Shown here: piece by piece, positions 1 through 9,797 of the stretch
How the letters are laid out: each line of letters starts with the position of its first letter
Position numbering within the stretch: position 1 is the first letter of the stretch
The notes under the pieces: generated by a model
What the model was told of the DNA's origin: nothing
What the model saw: the letters and a program-made list of their open reading frames with translations, nothing else
The model's database searches: none
Made by a program: the position numbers and the translations under genes
Assembly: GCF_008973665.1 (NCBI RefSeq)
Contig: NZ_WACP01000004.1
Coordinates: forward strand, 62,001-126,000
From: Paenibacillus tengchongensis
Lineage (GTDB): Bacteria; Bacillota; Bacilli; Paenibacillales; Paenibacillaceae
Direction: 5' to 3'
DNA: 64,000 nucleotides

Positions 1-316
1 ATAATAAATTTATACTTGAGGCTTTATAAATTTATATTTTCAATTCCGGATAGCGCGGGCAGGGGGGATACGCTTCCTTTTTTATTTTCAAATTTAAGAG
101 GCTTAATGCGCAAAGGTAGGTTCGATTAAAGCAGAGGGCAATATCAATAAATATAATAAGAACGATATGAAAAAGTAACTAACACCACAATATGGATAAA
201 AAAATGCCGAAGATGCCGCTTTTTAACGTTTCTGTTGTCAAGTCCATGTCACAGAAACGTCGAAATAAAGCGTTTCAATTACCTATATATGTTAAAAGAG
301 GTTCTATATGTTTGAA
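1..316. other. A/T-rich intergenic region upstream of adhE
   Basis: No open frame with a ribosome site is visible here. The one notable structure is a perfect 10-bp inverted repeat, ACGTTTCTGT at 226-235 and ACAGAAACGT at 251-260, separated by 15 nt. It has no T-run in the plus direction, so it does not look like a terminator. It could be an operator or the end signal of a gene that lies off the window. The adhE promoter begins just downstream, at 317. Confidence 0.5.
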
Positions 317-356
317 TGTAAGCGCTTTGAAAATAAATCAAAAAAAACTTTATACT
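317..356 (+). promoter_or_regulatory. adhE promoter with cre-like site
   Basis: A sigma-A type promoter is visible: TTGAAA at 327-332, an 18-bp spacer, and TATACT at 351-356. A cre-like sequence, TGTAAGCGCTTTGA (317-330), matches the CcpA consensus TGWAANCGNTNWCA at all but one position and overlaps the -35 box. From family knowledge, CcpA bound here would repress transcription during rapid sugar use. That regulation is inferred. Confidence 0.65.
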
Positions 357-374
357 TTGTGAAAGATTTCACTT
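357..374 (+). promoter_or_regulatory. Rex-type operator of adhE
   Basis: TTGTGAAAGATTTCACTT fits the Firmicute Rex consensus TTGTGAAATATTTCACAA with three mismatches. It starts at the base after the -10 hexamer, so it covers the expected transcription start. Rex is an NADH/NAD sensor that classically represses fermentative genes such as adhE, so the position and target agree. Fnr boxes share the TGTGA-N6-TCACA core and cannot be excluded. Confidence 0.7.
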
Positions 375-449
375 TAAAAGCCGGAAAGGTTGTGCTAAGA
401 TAAACGTGTAGAGATAAACAACCTAAAAATTGACAGGAGGACGAGGGAG

Positions 450-3071
450 ATGGCAGTGAAGAACGAAGTGGCCGCCCAAGTGAAACAAACCACCGCTGAA
501 GAGTATATTCAGACTCTGGTGGATAAAGCTAAGAAAGCTCAGGAAGCGTATATGGCGCTGGATCAGGAGCAAGTGAATACGATTGTTCATGCAATGGCTC
601 TGGCCGGACTCGACAAACACATGTATCTGGCAAAACTGGCCGTCGAAGAAACGGGCCGCGGGGTCTACGAGGATAAAATCACGAAGAACATCTTTGCAAC
701 GGAATACATCTGGCACAACATTAAGTATGACAAGACAGTAGGCGTCATCGAAGACAACCCTTATGACAACTTCCAGAAAATTGCCGAGCCGGTCGGAATC
801 GTTATGGGCATCACACCGGTAACCAACCCAACATCCACCACGATGTTTAAAGCACTGATCGCCGCTAAGACACGTAATCCTATTATATTCGGTTTCCACC
901 CGTCCGCGCAAGAGTGCAGTGCCGCAGCCGCCAAAATTCTTCACGATGCCGCCGTTAAAGCCGGCGCTCCTGAGAACTGTATTCAATGGATCGAGCTGCC
1001 GACGATGGACAAAACCAACGCACTGATGAACAACCCGGACGTTGCGCTGATCCTGGCAACAGGCGGCGGAGCGATGGTCAAAGCAGCTTACAGCTGCGGC
1101 AAGCCGGCACTCGGCGTAGGCCCGGGCAACGTGCCTGCCTTCATTGAGAAGAGTGCGGATATTGACCAGGCCGTTACTGATATTATTCTTTCGAAGACGT
1201 TTGACAACGGCATGATCTGCGCTTCCGAGCAAGCGGTTATTATTGAAGAAGCCATCTTCGACCAAGTGAAGAAGAAGATGATCGCCAACGGCTGCTACTT
1301 CGTCAACAAGGATGAAGCTGCCAAGCTGACTAACGGAGCAATGAATGTAGAAAAATGTGCGGTTAACCCGGCAATCGTCGGCCAGTCCGCCGTGAAGATC
1401 GCTGAAATGTGCGGAATCCAGGTTCCTGCAGGCACGAAGATTCTGGTAGCGGAAATCGAAGGCGTAGGTACTAAATATCCTCTGTCTGCCGAGAAGCTGA
1501 GCCCGGTTCTGGCTTGCTACAAGGTGAAGAACGCCGACCAAGGTATCGAACGTGCGGCTGAAATCGTAGAATTCGGCGGCATGGGACACAGCTCGGCTAT
1601 TCACTCGAACAATGAAGAAGTCATCATGAAATTCTCGAACCGTCTGCAGACCGGACGTATTCTGGTGAACTCGCCTTCGACGCACGGCGCCATCGGCGAT
1701 ATCTACAACACCAACATCCCTTCGCTCACGCTGGGCTGCGGCTCGTACGGACGCAACTCCGTATCGCAGAACGTAACTGCCATCAATCTGATCAATGTGA
1801 AAAGGGTGAACCGTCGTACCGTGAATATGCAATGGTTTAAAGTACCGGACAAAATCTACTTCGAAAAAGGCTCCACTCAGTATCTGGCCAAAATGCCTGA
1901 CATTACCCGCGTTGCGATTATTACTGACCCTATGATGGTTAAACTGGGTTATGTGGAAAGAGTTGAGCATTATCTGCGTCAACGCCAGACTCCTGTAGCT
2001 ATCGAAGTGTTCTCGGAAGTTGAACCGGATCCGTCGACTACTACGGTAGAAAAAGGCACAGCCATGATGAACAGATTCCAGCCGGACTGCATCATCGCAC
2101 TCGGCGGCGGTTCCCCTATGGATGCTGCCAAGGGCATGTGGCTGTTCTACGAACATCCGGATGCAGATTTCAACAATCTGAAACAGAAATTCATGGATAT
2201 CCGCAAACGCGTATACAAATATCCGACACTCGGCAAAAAAGCGAAATTCGTTGCGATTCCGACAACTTCGGGTACCGGTTCGGAAGTAACCTCCTTCGCG
2301 GTTATTACCGACAAAACTGCAGGAGCTAACACCAAATATCCGTTGGCTGATTATGAGCTGACTCCTGACGTAGCTATCGTCGATCCGGAATTTGTATATA
2401 GCTTGCCAAGAACTGCAGTAGCCGATACAGGTATGGACGTTCTGACCCATGCGATTGAAGCCTATGTGTCGGTAATGGCCAGCGACTACTCTGACGGTCT
2501 GGCAATCAAAGCTATCCAGCTCGTATTCCAGTACCTGGAGAAGTCGGCGCTGACCGGCGACAAGCTGGCCCGCGAGAAAATGCACAACGCTTCTACGCTT
2601 GCAGGTATGGCTTTCGCCAATGCTTTCCTGGGCATCAACCACAGCTTGGCGCACAAATGGGGCGGCCAGTACCATACGGCTCATGGACGTACCAACGCTA
2701 TCCTGATGCCGCATGTTATCCGCTACAACGCCAAGAAACCGACGAAGTTTGCTTCGTTCCCGAAATACTCGCATTTTGTAGCTGACGAGCGTTATGCTGA
2801 AATCGCCCGTATCCTGGGCCTGCCTGCCCGCACTACGGAAGAAGGCGTTACAAGCCTGATCAACGCTATCCGCGAGATGAACAAGAAGCTGGGTATCGAA
2901 GAATCGTTCCAGCAGCTGGGCTTTGATCCTAAGGATTTCGAATCCCGCGTAGACTACCTGGCAGACCGTGCATTTGAAGACCAATGCACCACTGCCAATC
3001 CGAAGCTGCCGCTGGTTTCCGAGCTGGCTGACGTATACCGCAACGCGTTCTACGGACGTTTTGACAACTAA
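450..3071 (+). CDS. adhE: Bifunctional acetaldehyde-CoA/alcohol dehydrogenase
   Basis: This 873-residue cytoplasmic enzyme reduces acetyl-CoA to acetaldehyde and then to ethanol, oxidising two NADH during fermentation. The N-terminal half is an aldehyde dehydrogenase domain with the catalytic cysteine at about residue 257 in NGMICASEQ. The C-terminal half (from about residue 455) is an iron-dependent alcohol dehydrogenase with the nucleotide-binding GGGSPMDAAKG and metal-ligand histidines around NHSLAHKWGGQYHTAHG. Length matches the family. AGGAGG at 435-440 sets the ATG at 450. It sits before pflB and pflA, making a mixed-acid fermentation block, and is probably controlled by Rex and CcpA through the sites just upstream. 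Confidence 0.96.
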   Translation: MAVKNEVAAQVKQTTAEEYIQTLVDKAKKAQEAYMALDQEQVNTIVHAMALAGLDKHMYLAKLAVEETGRGVYEDKITKNIFATEYIWHNIKYDKTVGVIEDNPYDNFQKIAEPVGIVMGITPVTNPTSTTMFKALIAAKTRNPIIFGFHPSAQECSAAAAKILHDAAVKAGAPENCIQWIELPTMDKTNALMNNPDVALILATGGGAMVKAAYSCGKPALGVGPGNVPAFIEKSADIDQAVTDIILSKTFDNGMICASEQAVIIEEAIFDQVKKKMIANGCYFVNKDEAAKLTNGAMNVEKCAVNPAIVGQSAVKIAEMCGIQVPAGTKILVAEIEGVGTKYPLSAEKLSPVLACYKVKNADQGIERAAEIVEFGGMGHSSAIHSNNEEVIMKFSNRLQTGRILVNSPSTHGAIGDIYNTNIPSLTLGCGSYGRNSVSQNVTAINLINVKRVNRRTVNMQWFKVPDKIYFEKGSTQYLAKMPDITRVAIITDPMMVKLGYVERVEHYLRQRQTPVAIEVFSEVEPDPSTTTVEKGTAMMNRFQPDCIIALGGGSPMDAAKGMWLFYEHPDADFNNLKQKFMDIRKRVYKYPTLGKKAKFVAIPTTSGTGSEVTSFAVITDKTAGANTKYPLADYELTPDVAIVDPEFVYSLPRTAVADTGMDVLTHAIEAYVSVMASDYSDGLAIKAIQLVFQYLEKSALTGDKLAREKMHNASTLAGMAFANAFLGINHSLAHKWGGQYHTAHGRTNAILMPHVIRYNAKKPTKFASFPKYSHFVADERYAEIARILGLPARTTEEGVTSLINAIREMNKKLGIEESFQQLGFDPKDFESRVDYLADRAFEDQCTTANPKLPLVSELADVYRNAFYGRFDN

Positions 3072-3126
3072 TTCACGGTTATTTGCCTGAGGATTGGTTA
3101 AAAGGTTAATATGGAAGTGGATGGAA

Positions 3127-3161
3127 GTGACAAATATCACCGAAAAAGTGATATTTGTCAC
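3127..3161. promoter_or_regulatory. Twin GTGA-N6-TCAC boxes upstream of pflB
   Basis: GTGACAAATATCAC (3127-3140) and GTGATATTTGTCAC (3148-3161) are separated by 7 nt. Each has the GTGA-N6-TCAC layout shared by Fnr, Rex and CRP-family operators, and the pair together also forms a perfect 14-bp inverted repeat. There is no T-run after it, so a simple terminator for adhE is less likely. Given the neighbour pflB, an anaerobic or redox regulator (Fnr or Rex) is the best guess. Confidence 0.55.
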
Positions 3162-3328
3162 AGTCCATTTTCAGAAAATAAACTAAAATGTTTGTATAAA
3201 CAACATTGATTCCTGGGATACAGAAGCGATTGTGAAATTTGGAACAACTTTATCTCTTATGGAATCAAGAGACACGGGATAAACCTTCAAACCCGTGATC
3301 TCCACAAAAATAGATGGAGGGATTAAGC

Positions 3329-5590
3329 ATGTCGGTGATTGAAAGAGAAGTACAAGAAGTGAAGTCCGGTTGGAGAGGTTTTAACAAGGGCAAATGGTCC
3401 AAGAAAGTCGACGTTAACGAGTTTATCTCCAAGAACATTGCACCTTATGAAGGAAATGAAGATTTCCTCGTAGGACCTACCAGCAACACTACTGAACTGT
3501 GGAAGATTATCTCCCAATTGAGCAAGGAAGAAAGAGAAAGAGGCGGCGTCTGGGATGTATCCCTGGATACAGTCTCCACAATCACTTCCCACAACCCGGG
3601 TTACATCGACAAGGATAAGGAACAAATCGTAGGGGTACAGACTGACGCTCCTTTCAGACGTTCCATTCAACCGTTCGGCGGCATCAAGATGATGATCGAC
3701 GCTACCAGAGCTTATGGCTTCGAGCTTCCGCAGAACATTGTCGATATGTTTACGAATATCCGCAAAACGCATAACCAAGGCGTATTTGATGCATATACAC
3801 CAGAAATGAGAGCTGTGCGTAAATCCGGCGTTATCACAGGTCTTCCTGATGCTTACGGCCGCGGACGCATCATCGGCGACTACCGCCGCATTGCTCTGTA
3901 CGGTATCGATTTCCTCATTAAAGACAAGAAACAGCAACAAGCTGAGCTTGAAGTGGATTCCATGACTGAAGAGGTAATCCGTTTGCGCGAAGAGCTGTCG
4001 GAGCAAATCCGCGCACTGGGCGAGCTGAAAGAAATGGCTGCTACGCACGGGATGGACATTTCCAAGCCAGCGAACAACTTCAAGGAAGCTACTCAATGGG
4101 TATACTTCGGTTACCTCGCAGCCGTTAAAGAACAGAACGGTGCGGCAATGTCTCTGGGACGCGTATCCTCCTTCCTCGACATTTATGCACAACGCGATTT
4201 TGAAGAAGGTACTCTTACCGAAGAGCAAGCGCAAGAAATTGTTGACCATTTCGTAATGAAACTGCGTATCGTGAAATTCCTGCGTACGCCTGACTATAAC
4301 GAATTGTTCTCCGGCGACCCTACCTGGGTAACGGAATCCATCGGCGGTATGTCCGAGGACGGAACTACCCGCGTCACCAAGAACAGCTTCCGTTTCCTGC
4401 ATACCCTGTACAACCTGGGTCCGGCTCCGGAACCAAACCTGACGGTTCTGTGGTCCGAAAGACTGCCTGAAGCGTTCAAGAAGTACTGTGCCAAAGTATC
4501 CATCGAAACCAGTGCCATCCAATATGAGAACGACGATGTAATGCGTCCATATTGGGGCGATGATTACGCCATTGCCTGCTGCGTATCCCCAATGCGCATT
4601 GGTAAGCAAATGCAATTCTTCGGTGCCCGTGCCAACCTGGCCAAAGCATTGCTGTATGCCATCAACGGCGGTGTAGACGAGAAGTCCGGCGCACAAGTAG
4701 GTCCTGAATATCCGGCAATCACTTCCGAATATCTGGACTACAACGAAGTGATGAAACGCTTCAAGCCGATGATGGAATGGCTGGCTAAGACTTATGTCAA
4801 CACCCTGAACATCATCCACTATATGCATGACAAATATTCCTACGAACGCATCGAAATGGCGCTGCATGACCGCGACATTCTGCGTACCATGGCTTGCGGT
4901 ATCGCTGGTCTGTCCGTTGCTGCCGACTCCCTGAGCGCTATCAAATATGCGAAGGTTAAGCCGATCCGCAACGAACAAGGCATTGCCGTTGACTTCGAAA
5001 CTGAAGGTGAGTTCCCTTGCTACGGCAACAACGACGACGCTGTTGACAGCATCGCAGTTGAGCTGGTTGAAACCTTCATGTCGATGATCCGCAAACACAA
5101 AACTTACCGTGATGCTATGCCGACTCAATCGGTTCTGACCATCACTTCGAACGTAGTATACGGTAAGAAGACAGGTACTACACCTGACGGTCGTAAGAAG
5201 GGCGAACCTTTCGCACCTGGTGCCAACCCAATGCACGGACGCGACAAGAAAGGCGCACTGGCTTCCCTGAACTCTGTTGCCAAGCTGCCTTACTCCGATG
5301 CACAGGACGGTATTTCCAACACGTTCTCCATCGTGCCAAAGGCTCTGGGTAAAGACGAAGAAACACGCAAGTCCAACCTGGTGTTCATGATGGACGGATA
5401 CTTCCACAACAACGCTCAGCACTTGAACGTTAACGTATTTAACCGCGAGCAGCTGATCGACGCTATGGATCATCCGGAGAACTACCCGCAGCTGACGGTC
5501 CGCGTATCCGGTTATGCTGTTAACTTCATCAAGCTGACCCGTGAGCAACAGCTGGATGTTATCAACCGTACGTTCCACAGCTCCATGTAA
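3329..5590 (+). CDS. pflB: Formate acetyltransferase (pyruvate formate-lyase)
   Basis: This 753-residue glycyl-radical enzyme cleaves pyruvate with CoA to acetyl-CoA and formate under anaerobiosis. The adjacent catalytic cysteines are C417 and C418 in AIACCVSPM. The radical glycine is G728 in RVSGYAVNF near the C-terminus, as expected for the family. The ATG at 3329 is chosen because GGAGGG at 3316-3321 lies 7 nt upstream; an in-frame ATG at 3314 would lie on top of that site. pflA, its activase, follows. The 256-nt leader holds twin GTGA-N6-TCAC boxes. Confidence 0.96.
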   Translation: MSVIEREVQEVKSGWRGFNKGKWSKKVDVNEFISKNIAPYEGNEDFLVGPTSNTTELWKIISQLSKEERERGGVWDVSLDTVSTITSHNPGYIDKDKEQIVGVQTDAPFRRSIQPFGGIKMMIDATRAYGFELPQNIVDMFTNIRKTHNQGVFDAYTPEMRAVRKSGVITGLPDAYGRGRIIGDYRRIALYGIDFLIKDKKQQQAELEVDSMTEEVIRLREELSEQIRALGELKEMAATHGMDISKPANNFKEATQWVYFGYLAAVKEQNGAAMSLGRVSSFLDIYAQRDFEEGTLTEEQAQEIVDHFVMKLRIVKFLRTPDYNELFSGDPTWVTESIGGMSEDGTTRVTKNSFRFLHTLYNLGPAPEPNLTVLWSERLPEAFKKYCAKVSIETSAIQYENDDVMRPYWGDDYAIACCVSPMRIGKQMQFFGARANLAKALLYAINGGVDEKSGAQVGPEYPAITSEYLDYNEVMKRFKPMMEWLAKTYVNTLNIIHYMHDKYSYERIEMALHDRDILRTMACGIAGLSVAADSLSAIKYAKVKPIRNEQGIAVDFETEGEFPCYGNNDDAVDSIAVELVETFMSMIRKHKTYRDAMPTQSVLTITSNVVYGKKTGTTPDGRKKGEPFAPGANPMHGRDKKGALASLNSVAKLPYSDAQDGISNTFSIVPKALGKDEETRKSNLVFMMDGYFHNNAQHLNVNVFNREQLIDAMDHPENYPQLTVRVSGYAVNFIKLTREQQLDVINRTFHSSM

Positions 5591-5649
5591 TATACACTTA
5601 AGCTATAAGCTTGGGTCTTGGTATACAGCGCAATAGCTGTGAGAGGATG

Positions 5650-5671
5650 CCGCCCTTGTCCGCAGGGGCGG
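5650..5671 (+). other. Hairpin between pflB and pflA
   Basis: CCGCCC (5650-5655) pairs with GGGCGG (5666-5671) in the pflB-pflA gap, without a following T-run. Such a structure could be an RNA processing or stability element or a weak attenuator, lowering the activase level relative to the abundant lyase. This role is inferred. Confidence 0.4.
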
Positions 5672-5731
5672 TAAAATCTTGCTTTCATTTCATTAAAATT
5701 TTAAGTTTTTTCTTCGAAAGGATGTCATCAT

Positions 5732-6469
5732 ATGGCTAATGGACATATACATTCCTTAGAAACCTTCGGCACAGTCGACGGTCCCGGTATCCGCTTCGTG
5801 CTCTTCATGCAAGGCTGCCTGCTGAAATGCCAGTATTGCCATAACCCGGATACCTGGGGGCTTAATGAAGGCAAGGAAATGAGCCTTGAACAGGTACTGG
5901 CTGAAATTGAGCCATACATCAATTATTACCGTACTTCCGGCGGCGGATTGACGGTATCCGGCGGCGAACCCACACTGCAGGCGCATTTCGTCAAGCAACT
6001 GTTTACGGAAGTGAAGAAGCGCTGGAACCTGCACACCACGCTGGATACAAACGGCTATAACGACGGTTCGAAGATCAGTGATCTGCTGGATGTGACCGAC
6101 CTAGTTCTGCTGGACCTGAAGCATATCGACAATGAGGCTCACATTAAGCTTACCGGCAAATCCAATGAGCGCACATTAAAGCTGGCCCGCTGGCTGTCCG
6201 ACAATAACCGTAAAATGTGGATCCGCCACGTCTACGTTCCGGGGATTCATAATAAGGAAGAGGATCTGCTCAATCTGGGCCGGTTCATCGGCACCTTAAA
6301 CGGAGTGGAGAAATTCGAAATCCTTCCTTACCACCAGATGGGCATTTATAAATGGGAAATGCTTGGCCGTCCCTATGAGCTGGAAGGCGTGCCTTCTCCG
6401 GATGACGAAGAAGTGCAGCGTGCTTACCGGTTGATTGAAGAAGGCCGCAAGCAGACCGCTTTGGTATAA
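5732..6469 (+). CDS. pflA: Pyruvate formate-lyase activating enzyme
   Basis: This 245-residue radical-SAM activase installs the glycyl radical on PflB. The CxxxCxxC cluster that binds the 4Fe-4S centre is C29, C33 and C36 in GCLLKCQYCHNPD, and the SAM-contacting GGE motif appears as SGGEP. Length matches PflA. AAAGGATG just upstream supports the ATG. It follows pflB and is probably co-transcribed with it. A terminator follows at 6494. Confidence 0.95.
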   Translation: MANGHIHSLETFGTVDGPGIRFVLFMQGCLLKCQYCHNPDTWGLNEGKEMSLEQVLAEIEPYINYYRTSGGGLTVSGGEPTLQAHFVKQLFTEVKKRWNLHTTLDTNGYNDGSKISDLLDVTDLVLLDLKHIDNEAHIKLTGKSNERTLKLARWLSDNNRKMWIRHVYVPGIHNKEEDLLNLGRFIGTLNGVEKFEILPYHQMGIYKWEMLGRPYELEGVPSPDDEEVQRAYRLIEEGRKQTALV

Positions 6470-6493
6470 TAGCATGCAATGCAGCAGTGGATA

Positions 6494-6535
6494 AGCCGTT
6501 CCCGGGTATCGTTATTCGGGAGCGGCTTTTTGTTT
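6494..6535 (+). terminator. Intrinsic terminator of pflBA
   Basis: AGCCGTTCCCG pairs with CGGGAGCGGCT, followed by TTTTTGTTTT. It lies 25 nt after the pflA stop codon and ends the fermentation block. Confidence 0.85.
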
Positions 6536-6593
6536 TGAATTCCGTATTACCCTGGAAGCAGTGGCTTATCTTACTTTCAGCACAGGGATGAAA

Positions 6594-6602
6594 TGCTATA
6601 AT
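6594..6602 (+). promoter_or_regulatory. Extended -10 promoter for the HIT gene
   Basis: TGCTATAAT is a TGn-extended -10 element with a perfect TATAAT. No good -35 is visible 17 nt upstream, which is normal for extended -10 promoters. It lies about 50 nt before the HIT start codon. Confidence 0.5.
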
Positions 6603-6653
6603 GACTCAAGATTAATTAGTCATATTAATATATTTACATAGGAGGCTCCGCGA

Positions 6654-7145
6654 ATGATTACCCATATGCCTGATTCCTATCCTTGCCCCTTCTGCCTGCT
6701 TCTGCAGGGCACGAAGGATTCCCGGGTCGAATCAAAGATAACAGATATCTTTTACAGGGATAAGAACATTACAGCCTTTATTGCTTCGCGGTGGTTCGTG
6801 AACAATCCCGGCCATGTGCTGATCATACCGAATGAACACATTGAGAATATTTACTCCCTGCCGGGCGAAATTTCCGACGCCATTCACCGGTTTGAAATTG
6901 AAACTGCCAAGGCACTGAAGCAGGTATACGGCTGCGACGGCGTATCCAGCAGGCAGCATAACGAACCGGCGGGGAATCAGGATGTGTGGCATTATCATTT
7001 ACATGTGTTTCCGCGTTACCGGAACGATGAGCTGTATACATCCGCACACCGCAAGACTACAGCTGACGAACGCAAGGTGTATGCGGATAAATTACGGAAC
7101 CATTTTAATTTTGACGAGAAAGATGTAGGAGTTATTGACGTATAA
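6654..7145 (+). CDS. HIT-family nucleotide hydrolase/transferase
   Basis: This 163-residue histidine-triad protein of the Hint/Fhit superfamily hydrolyses or transfers nucleotidyl groups. The catalytic motif is H113-Y-H115-L-H117-V-F. The N-terminus has a CPFC pair (C11, C14) like the small zinc site in many HIT proteins. AGGAGG 8 nt upstream supports the ATG. It appears to be a single-gene unit with its own extended -10 promoter. The substrate cannot be told from sequence; it could be a dinucleoside polyphosphate or an AMP-amide. Confidence 0.88.
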   Translation: MITHMPDSYPCPFCLLLQGTKDSRVESKITDIFYRDKNITAFIASRWFVNNPGHVLIIPNEHIENIYSLPGEISDAIHRFEIETAKALKQVYGCDGVSSRQHNEPAGNQDVWHYHLHVFPRYRNDELYTSAHRKTTADERKVYADKLRNHFNFDEKDVGVIDV

Positions 7146-7337
7146 CATCGCTTTTTAGTGTCGGGAAATAGTATCTGTAATAAAATCTAACCTTATACGT
7201 TATTAAAAGTACCTTGTATTCGCTTACATTAGACGTTTTTATCCCTTTTGTAGATAAATCTCAACCTTACGGGACGGATAGACCTTTTCTATAATTAAAC
7301 CTGTAGAGCACAATCGAAATGGGGAGGGTCACCCGAT

Positions 7338-8747
7338 ATGAAAAAGAGTCTGGTATTGCTGCTGTCACTCATCGCCGTCACCTCAGGTCTGCTGGCCGGA
7401 TGCGGAGGAAACAACAATAATGAAGGAAATAATGCTGCTGCTGGAACCAATGCACCTAACAACACGGCTGCAACAAATGCTCCGGCTACAGAAGAGCCGG
7501 CCAGTGCTGAGCCGTTCGAAATGACCATCCGGCATACGCAGGTCGGCGCGGACAAACAGAAGCGTCTGGCCATCCTGCAGGATGTCGTCAACAAGGTGCA
7601 GGAAGAAGTGCCGGGATTGACCTTTAAGCTGGATGGGGTAGACTCCGACGTTAACCGGAAGGAGAAGCTGCGCGGGGAGATGGCCGCCGGCAATCCGCCG
7701 GAAGTCTTCGATCTGTTCGGCAGCCCGGATTCCAAAATCTACGCCAAAGAGGGCAAGCTGCTTGATCTGACCCCGATTCTTGAAGAGCTGGGCATCATGG
7801 ATAAATTCTCCAACCTCGATCCGTTCACTTATGAAGGCAAAATCTACGGGCTGCCGATTGGCGGTTCCGGTGAGGGTTTCTTCTACAATAAAGAATACTA
7901 TGCAAGCAAAGGCTGGAGTGCACCGGCGACCTTCGCCGATCTGGAGAAGCAGCTGGCCGACATTAAGGCTGACGGCAAGGTGCCGCTGGCCGGCGCTTCC
8001 AAGGCCGGCTGGGTGCCGCTGATGCTCGCTAATCACCTGTGGTCGCGTTACGCCGGACCGGACGTAACTGCGAAGTTCGCCACAGGCGAAGCCAAGTGGA
8101 GCGATCCGAATGTGGTCAAGGGCTTCGCGAAATACAGGGAATGGGTCGACAACGGCTACTTCAAGAAAGGCGAGCTTGGCTTTGAATACGCTGAATACAC
8201 GACCCAATTCACCAGCGGCGAAGCCATTCTGATGTATGACGGCACGTGGAAATCGTCCGTCTTCAAGGAAGGCCAATCCGGCGAAGGGCTGATCGGCAAA
8301 GTAGGCTTCTTCAACATCCCGCCGGTGGACGGCGGCGTAGGCGATCAGACGGCGCTGATGCGCGATGTAAACAACGGATACGGCTTCTCGGCAACGGCAG
8401 GGGAAGACGAGCGGCAACTGGCCGCGGTGAAGTCGTTCATAAAGAATATGTACAATGAAGAAATGCAATTGCGCGGACTGGTTGAGGATGGAGTGCTTCC
8501 GGCGATGAAGCTGGACCAGTCGGTGCTGGATGCGAACATTACCGATGATCTGATGAAGGAAATCGTGGCCGTGCTGAACAGCTCCGCATCGTCGTTCCCG
8601 GCGTTTGACTCGCTGGTGCAGGCTGATGTGACTACCGAGATCAGTAACATCCAGATCCAGAAGCTGATCGGCGGACAGACGACACCGGAGAAGATGGGCG
8701 AGGCACTGCAGAAAGTTCAAGAGGAAGCTAATGCAGCGGTGGAATAA
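7338..8747 (+). CDS. Sugar ABC transporter substrate-binding lipoprotein
   Basis: This 469-residue extracellular solute-binding protein (family 1) is tethered by a lipid. The signal peptide ends in the lipobox L19-A-G-C22, followed by an Asn/Ala/Thr-rich linker to about residue 58. The mature domain captures a carbohydrate for the two permeases downstream. GGGGAGGG before the ATG supports the start. It heads an operon with permeases, a histidine kinase and a response regulator. No ATPase is encoded, so a shared MsmX-type ATPase elsewhere is likely. The sugar is unknown. Confidence 0.9.
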   Translation: MKKSLVLLLSLIAVTSGLLAGCGGNNNNEGNNAAAGTNAPNNTAATNAPATEEPASAEPFEMTIRHTQVGADKQKRLAILQDVVNKVQEEVPGLTFKLDGVDSDVNRKEKLRGEMAAGNPPEVFDLFGSPDSKIYAKEGKLLDLTPILEELGIMDKFSNLDPFTYEGKIYGLPIGGSGEGFFYNKEYYASKGWSAPATFADLEKQLADIKADGKVPLAGASKAGWVPLMLANHLWSRYAGPDVTAKFATGEAKWSDPNVVKGFAKYREWVDNGYFKKGELGFEYAEYTTQFTSGEAILMYDGTWKSSVFKEGQSGEGLIGKVGFFNIPPVDGGVGDQTALMRDVNNGYGFSATAGEDERQLAAVKSFIKNMYNEEMQLRGLVEDGVLPAMKLDQSVLDANITDDLMKEIVAVLNSSASSFPAFDSLVQADVTTEISNIQIQKLIGGQTTPEKMGEALQKVQEEANAAVE

Positions 8748-8764
8748 GCGGGGCTGATCCGAAT

Positions 8765-8871
8765 GTACCCTGGTGCCCTTGGCTCCAGGGTACTTCCATC
8801 TATATATACAGTCTTCGGGGTCCCCGCAAAGTACCTGAATCAGCTTCGATGCAAAGCTTCACTTTGTGGGG
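8765..8871 (+). other. Two hairpins between binding protein and permease
   Basis: The 165-nt gap contains two stems without T-runs: GTACCCTGG/CCAGGGTAC (8765-8793) and CCCCGCAAAGT/ACTTTGTGGGG (8822-8871, one G-U pair). Intercistronic hairpins at this position commonly protect the upstream mRNA, so that the binding protein is made in excess of the permeases. That role is inferred. Confidence 0.5.
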
Positions 8872-8912
8872 GCCTATCACTGCTACAGATGTCTAGCCAT
8901 CGGAGGTAAACG

Positions 8913-9797
8913 ATGAATAAAGCACTCAGAAGTCCCCTCGTATTTATCCTGTTCGTCATTCCGGCGCTTGTGCTGTTCCTGATGTTCTTCATCTATCCGA
9001 TTTTCAGTTCATTGTACTACAGCTTAACCAGCTGGAATGGCGTATCCGAGACGGTGAAGTACACCGGCTTTGATAATTACACCAAAGCGCTGGGCGATGA
9101 ACGGTTCTGGGTATCGGTGAAGAACAACGGCTGTTTTATTTTGTTCTCCGTCTTTATCCAGGTCCCGTTGATCGTGTTCTTCTCCCTGCTGATCGCCAAT
9201 GTAAAGAAGCTCAAAGGACTGTATAAGACAGCGGTCTTTATGCCGTCCATCATGTCCACGGCCGTGATCGGCATCCTGTGGGGGTTCATTTATGAGCCGA
9301 ATATCGGGCTGTTCAATAATATTCTCGGTCTATTCGGCATTGAGCCGGTATACTGGCTGTCCGATGAACGGTTCGCGATGCTGTCCATCCTGATCACGAA
9401 TGCCTGGCAGTGGACCGGATTTTATATCGTAATGGTGCTGGCGGCCATTCTGGCGATTCCTCGCGAACTGGAGGAGGCGGCAGCCATCGACGGCGCCACC
9501 GGCTTCCAGCGGGCCACGCGCATTACCCTGCCGCTGATCGTGCCGATTATCTCCGTTGTCATCATGCTGTCCATCGCCGGGGCGATGAAGGCGGCCGACA
9601 TCGTCATTGTCATGACCAAGGGCGGACCGGCGGGCTCCACCGAAGTCATGGCCACCTATATGATCAAATATGCGATTACCAACTTTAAATATGGATACGG
9701 CAATACCATTGCGGTTCTGATCTTCGTGTTCACACTGGTGGTTACCGTCCTGTATCAACTGCTGTTTGCCCGGCGGAGCGAAAGGATTGAGTACTAA
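8913..9797 (+). CDS. Sugar ABC transporter permease (MalF/UgpA type)
   Basis: This 294-residue inner-membrane permease has about six transmembrane segments. The cytoplasmic EAA loop is EEAAAIDGATGFQRATRI, the contact site for the transport ATPase. GGAGG 7 nt before the ATG supports the start. The TAA stop shares its last base with the ATG of the second permease, so the two are translationally coupled and probably form a heterodimer. Confidence 0.92.
   Translation: MNKALRSPLVFILFVIPALVLFLMFFIYPIFSSLYYSLTSWNGVSETVKYTGFDNYTKALGDERFWVSVKNNGCFILFSVFIQVPLIVFFSLLIANVKKLKGLYKTAVFMPSIMSTAVIGILWGFIYEPNIGLFNNILGLFGIEPVYWLSDERFAMLSILITNAWQWTGFYIVMVLAAILAIPRELEEAAAIDGATGFQRATRITLPLIVPIISVVIMLSIAGAMKAADIVIVMTKGGPAGSTEVMATYMIKYAITNFKYGYGNTIAVLIFVFTLVVTVLYQLLFARRSERIEY

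Noticed and set aside
423..3161. 912-residue open frame antisense to adhE
   Set aside because: Shadow of the adhE codon pattern; no ribosome site and no family resemblance.
3323..5578. 751-residue open frame antisense to pflB
   Set aside because: Shadow of a strongly codon-biased real gene.
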